Assembly (NCBI GenBank): GCA_019594305.1
Contig: JAFDTZ010000064.1
Span: 1-12,424, forward strand
Direction of reading: 5' to 3'
DNA: 12,424 bases
From: Thermoplasmata archaeon
GTDB taxonomy: Archaea > Thermoplasmatota > Thermoplasmata > Halarchaeoplasmatales > Halarchaeoplasmataceae
In this document: positions 7,111 through 12,424 of the stretch, piece by piece
Layout of the letters: every line of letters begins with the position of its first letter
Numbering within the stretch: position 1 is the first letter of the stretch
The notes under the pieces: generated by a model
What the model saw: only the letters and a program-made list of their open reading frames with translations
What the model was told of the DNA's origin: nothing
Database searches by the model: none
Position numbers and translations under genes: made by a program

Positions 7111-10100
7111 ATGGAGACAGGGAATAAGGGAAGGAGAGTCATCTGTCTAATGGCCTGCATCGCATCATGTGCGATGCTCGTTTTCTCCGGTTTGAACCTT
7201 TTGCTCTCGTCAGGCACGGAAAACCTCCATGACTTTTTGGAAAAGAACGAATCCGTGGTTACGGAAGAGTACGAAACAGAATCCCGTGAAGAGCCTTATA
7301 GTTACTTTCGTGGGGAGTCCAGTTTGATGGATGACCGTTTTGTTATTTGGGATGAAACAGTTCCGTCCGAAGAAGTGATTTCACAAAATGAGGAAGTTAA
7401 ATTATCCCTTGATGAACCTTTAAGGCTTGATGATTACGAGGTTCGTGAGCCGATACAAATAGATAATGATGAAGACTTCGCAGCCCAGGCGGTCAGCGAA
7501 GGATGGCCTGGGGACGGTACAGAGGGAGATCCGTATATCATAGAGGGTTATGAGATAGATGGTGCTGGACATGGGTATTGCATATACATCGGCAACACTA
7601 CGGTGTACTTTTTACTTAGAGAGAATTACTTGCACAGCGCAAGTGGTGTTAGCTCCGACTATTTCGTTAATTCCGGAATAAACCTATACAATGTTCAAAA
7701 CGGAATGGTGGTTAACAACACAGCATCGAACAACGACAGGTCCGGTATTTTTCTTTGGGGTTCAAATAACAACACACTTCAGAACAATACGGCAAACTTA
7801 AACTCAGGTAGCAGTGGTATCTATCTTGGAATATCAAGTAACAACACCATCTCACACAATTCTTTGTCTGATAATTCCTACGGCATTTTAGTCTACTATT
7901 ACAGCGATAACAACGTCATCGTAAATAACACTATGTCGGACAACCATGCGGGGATATATCTTTCCTGGGGCAGCAAGAAAAACCTTATCGCTAGCAACTA
8001 TGTATCATATAATCTTGATGGCATACGCCTATATGACACAACGAAAAACACGCTCACAGACAACATCCTTATCAATAATGGTATCTTGATCTTTGGGAAT
8101 GATTTATCGTATTGGAACACACACATTATGGATCCCTCCAATACTATTAACGGGAAACCGGTTTATTATCGGAAGGACCGAACAGGTGGTACCGTACCCG
8201 CAGGAGCGGGTCAAGTAATTCTTGCCAACTGTACTGGTGTTATCGTGGATGACCAAAATGTCGGTAAAGGGACTGCGGGTGTCCAACTTGGTTTCTCCGA
8301 CGATAACATAATCACAAACAATATCGCAAATTCTAACAACCGATACGGCATCTCTCTCTACAGATCCCACCAGAATTATGTCGTGGACAATACCATTAAT
8401 TTCAACGACTGGGACGGACTCGTTCTAGTGTTTTCTCACGGCAATGAACTCTCCGTGAACAACGCGATAAACAACGGTAGATACGGTTTTTCCCTCTCTC
8501 GATCAGACAACAGTTCTATCTCGAACAATATCGTAAGCTCTAATCACCATGGCGTCTTCCTATATTCCTCTTATAACAATATCATAACCGATAATAACAT
8601 CTCTTATAACGGTGAACGGGGTGTTTCTATCAAAGATGCCGATCACAACTTGATCTATCACAATAGTTTCATAGATAACGGAGATCAGGCCTATGATGAA
8701 GGGGATAACGACTGGGACCACGGCAACCCGGCTGAAGGTGGCAAAGGTGGTAATTACTGGGATGATTATGTAGGAAACGATAGAGGCGACGGTATCGGAG
8801 ATGTTCCGTACGACATTCCCGGATCCGACAACCAAGACAGGTATCCATGGGTGAATCCGGAGATGGTACATCTAGTAGGAGACTTTGCTGTTTTTGTGGA
8901 AGATATTCACGTAGGCAGTTCTCCAGTTATATCGATCCTTGAAGCATATGATGTCCACGGCAATCTGATATCGGGCGTATACCGTGTTCAAATAGAGATA
9001 AACCGTTCGATCACGACGGAGTTGACATTCTCCCAAGGAGAATCCACGTACATCTGGGATGAGATGACGGTAGCTGATCGATACGATGTTGAAGTGACCA
9101 TCGATGAAGTCACTGGTTTCGATACTTTCCACGTGAAACCTGGAACTGTGAGTGATATATTAATCTCACCGATGGATTCAACTATTATCGCGGGCAACAT
9201 GCAGGTATATACGGTCATCGGATACGATGATTGGGGTAACGAGTTTGATATGACAGAAGAAACTGTCTTCTCTATCTGTGAAAATGCAGGGGGTATATGG
9301 GCTGAAAACATATACACTTCAGAATTCTCTGGTAGGTGGGCCGTTATAGGTGAGTGTGAGGGAATTACCAAAGAGGCAACACTGACTGTTAAACCTGCAA
9401 GTGTTCATACGGTAACAATATATCCGGACGCACATCGAAGTGCTACTGCCGGTGTTGACTTATCGTTCTCGGCAGAGGCGAGGGATGTATACGGTAACTT
9501 GATCACGGACGCAGTTACCAACTTTACATGGCAAAATGCTACGAACGGTGTGTTCAACAAGGTAACGATTGGAGAATATCAGGTGACAGCGGCCTATGAA
9601 GGTGTAACCTCTGTATCAACGACTGTGACCGTAGAACCTGCATCAGCAAGCTATGTAATCATAACACCAACAGAGTCAACCATCACTGCCGGACAGATGG
9701 AGGTCTATAACGCTATCGCATACGACGGATTCGGCAATGAAATAGGCGATGTTACAAACCTAACAAACTGGTCGATAGGGACAGATGCGGGTGGAAGTTG
9801 GTCTGATAATGTTTATAGATCGGAAAAGGCGGGTACATGGATCGTGACCGGCGATTATAACGGCTTAACTGAATCCGCTACACTTACCATCGAGGTAGGA
9901 CATGCAGCCTCGGTGATCATATCTCCATCCGAACAACAGACTGTTACTGCAGGTGAAGAGTTGGTGTTCACGGCGACTGCGTACGATGAACACGGTAATT
10001 TGATCACTGAAACAGTGACCGATTTCTCCTGGAAAAGCGCTACAAACGGGGTTTTCTATCAGAGTGTAATAGGGACTTATGACGTAACAGCCACTTACAA

Positions 10101-10359
10101 AGGTGTCACATCTAGCTCTACTACAGTAGTGGTGTTAGAAGATGACGAAGTAGAACGGGAAACTTTTTTCACATCGAACTACGAGTGGTTGATACTATTA
10201 TCTTTTATAACGATAGTAGTGATATCTTTTTTATCCGGAGTAAGATACGGTAAAAGAGACCGGAAGGTAGAGGATAACGGTTCAAAACAAGTCGTGGTAT
10301 CACCAGCTAAAGATGCATCGGATGAAGTTATTGATGAACCACCCAAAGAGGATTTGTAA
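7111..10359 (+). CDS. NosD-like right-handed beta-helix surface protein with Ig-like repeats
   Basis: The 1082-residue product starts with a basic stretch (GRR) and a hydrophobic signal or anchor segment (about 10-33), then an acidic linker to about 130. A right-handed beta-helix follows (131-584). It opens with GWPGDGT, carries Asn-rich ladder repeats, has the NTINGKPVYY insert (about 343-390) common in archaeal NosD-like proteins, and closes with GGNYWDDY (546-553). Then come one divergent beta domain (about 585-679) and four Ig-like repeats in A-B-A-B order (680-1010). A membrane helix (about 1025-1046) and a charged tail of about 36 residues end the protein. At least six Asn-X-Thr sequons lie between about 155 and 275, consistent with a glycosylated outer face. 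Carbohydrate binding, adhesion or cell-wall structure is likely; the ligand is unknown. It is not evidence for nitrous-oxide reductase assembly, because no nos gene is present. Confidence 0.9.
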   Translation: METGNKGRRVICLMACIASCAMLVFSGLNLLLSSGTENLHDFLEKNESVVTEEYETESREEPYSYFRGESSLMDDRFVIWDETVPSEEVISQNEEVKLSLDEPLRLDDYEVREPIQIDNDEDFAAQAVSEGWPGDGTEGDPYIIEGYEIDGAGHGYCIYIGNTTVYFLLRENYLHSASGVSSDYFVNSGINLYNVQNGMVVNNTASNNDRSGIFLWGSNNNTLQNNTANLNSGSSGIYLGISSNNTISHNSLSDNSYGILVYYYSDNNVIVNNTMSDNHAGIYLSWGSKKNLIASNYVSYNLDGIRLYDTTKNTLTDNILINNGILIFGNDLSYWNTHIMDPSNTINGKPVYYRKDRTGGTVPAGAGQVILANCTGVIVDDQNVGKGTAGVQLGFSDDNIITNNIANSNNRYGISLYRSHQNYVVDNTINFNDWDGLVLVFSHGNELSVNNAINNGRYGFSLSRSDNSSISNNIVSSNHHGVFLYSSYNNIITDNNISYNGERGVSIKDADHNLIYHNSFIDNGDQAYDEGDNDWDHGNPAEGGKGGNYWDDYVGNDRGDGIGDVPYDIPGSDNQDRYPWVNPEMVHLVGDFAVFVEDIHVGSSPVISILEAYDVHGNLISGVYRVQIEINRSITTELTFSQGESTYIWDEMTVADRYDVEVTIDEVTGFDTFHVKPGTVSDILISPMDSTIIAGNMQVYTVIGYDDWGNEFDMTEETVFSICENAGGIWAENIYTSEFSGRWAVIGECEGITKEATLTVKPASVHTVTIYPDAHRSATAGVDLSFSAEARDVYGNLITDAVTNFTWQNATNGVFNKVTIGEYQVTAAYEGVTSVSTTVTVEPASASYVIITPTESTITAGQMEVYNAIAYDGFGNEIGDVTNLTNWSIGTDAGGSWSDNVYRSEKAGTWIVTGDYNGLTESATLTIEVGHAASVIISPSEQQTVTAGEELVFTATAYDEHGNLITETVTDFSWKSATNGVFYQSVIGTYDVTATYKGVTSSSTTVVVLEDDEVERETFFTSNYEWLILLSFITIVVISFLSGVRYGKRDRKVEDNGSKQVVVSPAKDASDEVIDEPPKEDL
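9148..10140 (+). repeat. Four Ig-like repeats in A-B-A-B order
   Basis: The repeats start near 9148 (A1), 9400 (B1), 9649 (A2) and 9907 (B2), each about 250 bases. All begin with a strand ending IXP and contain a YD-GNE or YG/HGNLIT turn. A1 and A2 share AGG-W and the G-W strand. B1 and B2 share ATNGVF and a GVTS-ST strand. The pattern suggests one AB pair was duplicated as a block. Confidence 0.8.
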
Positions 10360-10487
10360 GTGCTATCTTATGGTTGGGATGATCGAGGTCTACATGAAAG
10401 GCGTTGAAGCGTGTAAATATCATTAAAGAAGAATGCTGGTGAACATAAACGGAGCAGATGGCACTATCCTTAAACATCTTCAGTAAC

Positions 10488-10495
10488 TTTAATAA
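10488..10495 (+). promoter_or_regulatory. TATA box for the Asp-box propeller gene, likely leaderless
   Basis: TTTAATAA at 10488-10495 is centred about 27 bases before the ATG at 10519, and no Shine-Dalgarno is visible. The inverted repeat ACAAC-TTTT-GTTGT (10496-10509) lies between the box and the start and could be an operator. The rest of the 159-base gap from 10360 holds only two ORFs of 17-18 codons, which I do not call. Confidence 0.6.
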
Positions 10496-10518
10496 ACAAC
10501 TTTTGTTGTACTTCTATT

Positions 10519-11847
10519 ATGCGTCAAACGGTGAAGGTCGGGCTCTTATTCCTCCTTTGTTTGTCATTGATCACAGTTGCCTTCATATCGGCTGCTGAAA
10601 CCCCTCCCGGCTGGACAGACGATATACGATTGACGGACAATCCAACGAACGACGATAGAGTAGTTATAGATTCGGAGGGAAACAGTATTCACATCGCATG
10701 GCATCATACCGTAACACCCGGAGAGGAGTATCAGATATTTTACATGAATTCCAATGACCGAGGATACTCGTGGGGCACCCCTACTCAGATATCTTCGTCG
10801 GACCTAGAGGGACATAAACCCTCTATAGGTGTGAGTGGAGACCATATCCACGTAGTCTGGGAGGATACGAAAGCGATTTCAAGGGAGATATATTATCGTA
10901 ATTCCACCGACGGCGGGTTGAATTGGAACGAAGAGAGGATGTTGAGCGAGGATGATGGAAACCGCAGTTTAGGGCCACGTATCTCGGTGGTGGAAGATGA
11001 TATACACGTTATATGGACAGATACTCGCCATTGGGAGGGGATATATCCATGTTACGAAGTCTATTATATAAGATCCTTGGATGGCGGCATCTCATGGGAT
11101 GACGGAGCGGGTGGTCAATATGGTAGAAGATTGACCAACCTCTCTGGTTGGACAACAGCTAAGGGTGTGGTTCAACAAGGAGAAACCGTTCACATCCTTT
11201 ATTCTGACGATACAGATGGCCCCAGCGATGTTTACTACATGGTATCGTACGATAATGGTGTAGACTGGGAGGATGGGCAGGGAAATGCAGGTGTGGGAAG
11301 GAAGATCGCCGAAGGCCCGATCGATCAATTTGCCCAGGCGATCGCAGCCTACGGTTCCGACGTTCACGTTATTTGGGTTGAGGAGGTATGGCCCGGGCCG
11401 GAGTACTACCTCTACTACCGCCGCTCGACTGACAACGGCGCGACGTGGGGTACGGCGGAAGTGCTTTCCGGTCCAAGTCCGGTCATCTCAAATCCTGATA
11501 TATCCGTTCAAGGTGACGAAGTCAATATAGTTTGGGCTGATCGGATAGACGATGGAGAGAATGCGGAGATATATTTCAAAGAGTCATTAAACGGTGGAAT
11601 CACCTGGAACGACGATTTGAGGCTTACTGATGCTGCAAACGACTCCTGGCGCCCCAGTATCGTTCTTGTCGATAACATGAAGCACGTCGTATGGCACGAT
11701 ATGCGAGACGGGAACTACGAGGTCTACTACAAGCGCAGCCCCGACTTCGACGACCCAATATCCGAGTTCCCCGATGTAATATTCCTCGTTATCGCGGTCC
11801 CTACGATCATTATTCTTTTGGACAAGATTCGAGGTATTTACAAATAG
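10519..11847 (+). CDS. Secreted seven-bladed Asp-box (BNR/sialidase-like) propeller with C-terminal anchor
   Basis: The 442-residue product starts with a signal peptide (basic N-terminus, hydrophobic 7-25, cleavage probably near AA-ET). Six Asp boxes of the form SXDXGXXW begin at residues 78, 129, 186, 243, 303 and 356; the third position is Asn in the last. A seventh, degenerate copy is SPDFDD at 407. Each is preceded by a strand such as HVVW or HVIW and by (I/V)YY. The 51-60 residue spacing fits a seven-bladed propeller. The C-terminus has SEFP followed by a hydrophobic helix and a short basic end (DKIRGIYK), so it is membrane-anchored and may be a sorting signal. Asp boxes are structural, and I do not see the catalytic Arg/Tyr/Glu set of sialidases, so carbohydrate or protein binding is more likely than hydrolysis. 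Two stretches are richer in G+C than the rest. The stop is TAG. Confidence 0.88.
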   Translation: MRQTVKVGLLFLLCLSLITVAFISAAETPPGWTDDIRLTDNPTNDDRVVIDSEGNSIHIAWHHTVTPGEEYQIFYMNSNDRGYSWGTPTQISSSDLEGHKPSIGVSGDHIHVVWEDTKAISREIYYRNSTDGGLNWNEERMLSEDDGNRSLGPRISVVEDDIHVIWTDTRHWEGIYPCYEVYYIRSLDGGISWDDGAGGQYGRRLTNLSGWTTAKGVVQQGETVHILYSDDTDGPSDVYYMVSYDNGVDWEDGQGNAGVGRKIAEGPIDQFAQAIAAYGSDVHVIWVEEVWPGPEYYLYYRRSTDNGATWGTAEVLSGPSPVISNPDISVQGDEVNIVWADRIDDGENAEIYFKESLNGGITWNDDLRLTDAANDSWRPSIVLVDNMKHVVWHDMRDGNYEVYYKRSPDFDDPISEFPDVIFLVIAVPTIIILLDKIRGIYK

Positions 11848-11870
11848 AGCTTATAAATGTTTTCGAAAAT

Positions 11871-11920
11871 TTTTATATGGTGTCTATGTTGTTACATTCC
11901 TTAGACGAAAAAACGGAGGA
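11871..11920 (+). promoter_or_regulatory. TATA box and strong Shine-Dalgarno for the CARDB gene
   Basis: TTTTATAT at 11871-11878 could place initiation near 11901; TTATAAAT at 11851-11858 is an alternative. GGAGGA at 11915-11920 is a strong Shine-Dalgarno six bases before the ATG at 11927 and decides that start. Unlike three of its neighbours, this gene appears to have a leader. The T-run at 11870-11874 could also help end the preceding transcript. Confidence 0.6.
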
Positions 11921-11926
11921 AGAAAT

Positions 11927-12424
11927 ATGAAACTAACAGCAACTTGGAAGATAATCGTTCTTTCCATAGCCTTTATGCTGGTCGCTGGGATGACGATGTT
12001 TGAGTTCTCTGCAGCCAGCAGAGGAGGTGGAAGAGATGAAGGGGAACCGGAGTTGGTCATACTGGGAGTACGAGCTGAAGAACCGATCGTATATCTTAAT
12101 GAAAATAATAAGATGTGGTTAACGATTGAAAACAGGGGTGATGGAGACAGTAAAAGGACCACAGTGGATATATTCGCCGTAGGACCGGACGGTTCGGAAG
12201 AGTTTGTTAGAACCGTAAATTATGGCAATCTGAGAAGTGGTACGGATGAGAAACGTCCGTTTCACTGGAAACCATCGGAAGGAGGAATACACTACCTAAA
12301 ACTTGAAGCTAGCGGAACCTATTTCGAACGTTCTTCACCACCGCAAGAGATGAGTACGAGCACCGCTTTCTCCTCTGCGTATCCGGTTGCACCTCGAGCT
12401 GAAAAGGAACTCATCTGGGACGGC
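11927..12424 (+). CDS. Secreted CARDB-domain protein (3' end outside window)
   Basis: The frame is open from the ATG to the last base, giving 166 residues with no stop. A signal peptide covers about residues 1-31 (KLTATWK, then a hydrophobic core, then FSAAS), so the product is probably exported. Residues about 41-130 look like a CARDB-type Ig fold: ELVILGV at the first strand, LTIENRGDG in the middle, and GGIHYLKL near the end. CARDB modules are common in archaeal surface proteins, often for adhesion or as spacers. The remaining residues are Ser/Pro-rich and end in EKELIWDG. Function beyond export cannot be judged from this part; the rest of the gene may hold more domains. It follows the Asp-box gene by 79 bases in the same direction. 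Confidence 0.85.
   Translation, partial: MKLTATWKIIVLSIAFMLVAGMTMFEFSAASRGGGRDEGEPELVILGVRAEEPIVYLNENNKMWLTIENRGDGDSKRTTVDIFAVGPDGSEEFVRTVNYGNLRSGTDEKRPFHWKPSEGGIHYLKLEASGTYFERSSPPQEMSTSTAFSSAYPVAPRAEKELIWDG

Noticed and set aside
7501..8865. Calling the beta-helix protein a true NosD of nitrous-oxide reductase
   Set aside because: The fold is shared with many surface proteins. No nosZ or nos operon gene is nearby, and it carries extra Ig-like domains.
10370..10426. 18-codon ORF, and a 17-codon one at 10433-10486, in the gap before the propeller gene
   Set aside because: Too short, with no ribosome site or recognisable sequence; probably chance.
10519..11847. Active sialidase
   Set aside because: Asp boxes alone are structural; the catalytic set is not visible.

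Overview
The window looks archaeal, most likely from a Thermoplasmatota/Euryarchaeota-type lineage. Three kinds of evidence point that way. TATA-like boxes sit about 27 bases upstream of several start codons, as expected for leaderless archaeal transcripts. The secreted proteins are a NosD-like beta-helix with a GGNYWDDY segment, a CARDB protein and an Asp-box propeller with a C-terminal membrane anchor. There is also a large protein combining zinc ribbons, membrane helices and TPRs. The lineage call is inference; no rRNA, tRNA or other marker gene lies in the window.

Layout. Positions 1-2028 (+) hold the 3' part of a large surface protein with a duplicated beta-rich module and a C-terminal membrane anchor. 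Positions 2102-5539 (+) hold a 1145-residue membrane protein with nine short zinc ribbons, a helix-hairpin-helix pair, long acidic linkers, six predicted membrane helices and a C-terminal TPR domain. Its stop lies two bases from the stop of a convergent gene for dihydrolipoyl dehydrogenase (5542-6885, -). A 225-base divergent region (6886-7110) carries two promoters and a cluster of repeated or palindromic motifs. Then come three further envelope genes, all (+): a NosD-like beta-helix protein with Ig-like repeats (7111-10359), a seven-bladed Asp-box propeller protein (10519-11847), and the 5' part of a CARDB-domain secreted protein (11927 to the window end).

Four of the six genes encode exported proteins, and the three complete enough to show their C-terminus end in a membrane anchor. 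The region therefore looks like an envelope or adhesion locus. The dehydrogenase is a housekeeping enzyme with no partner genes in view, so it is probably unrelated to its neighbours. The most unusual gene is the zinc-ribbon/TPR membrane protein, whose predicted topology puts both the ribbon array and the TPR domain in the cytoplasm. It looks like a membrane-anchored scaffold or sensor of unknown function.

Two kinds of translation start seem to coexist. Three genes have a TATA box about 27 bases before the ATG and no good Shine-Dalgarno (5542-6885 complement, 7111, 10519). Two have a TATA box further upstream and a Shine-Dalgarno (2102, 11927). I saw no RNA gene, CRISPR array, insertion sequence or integration site.
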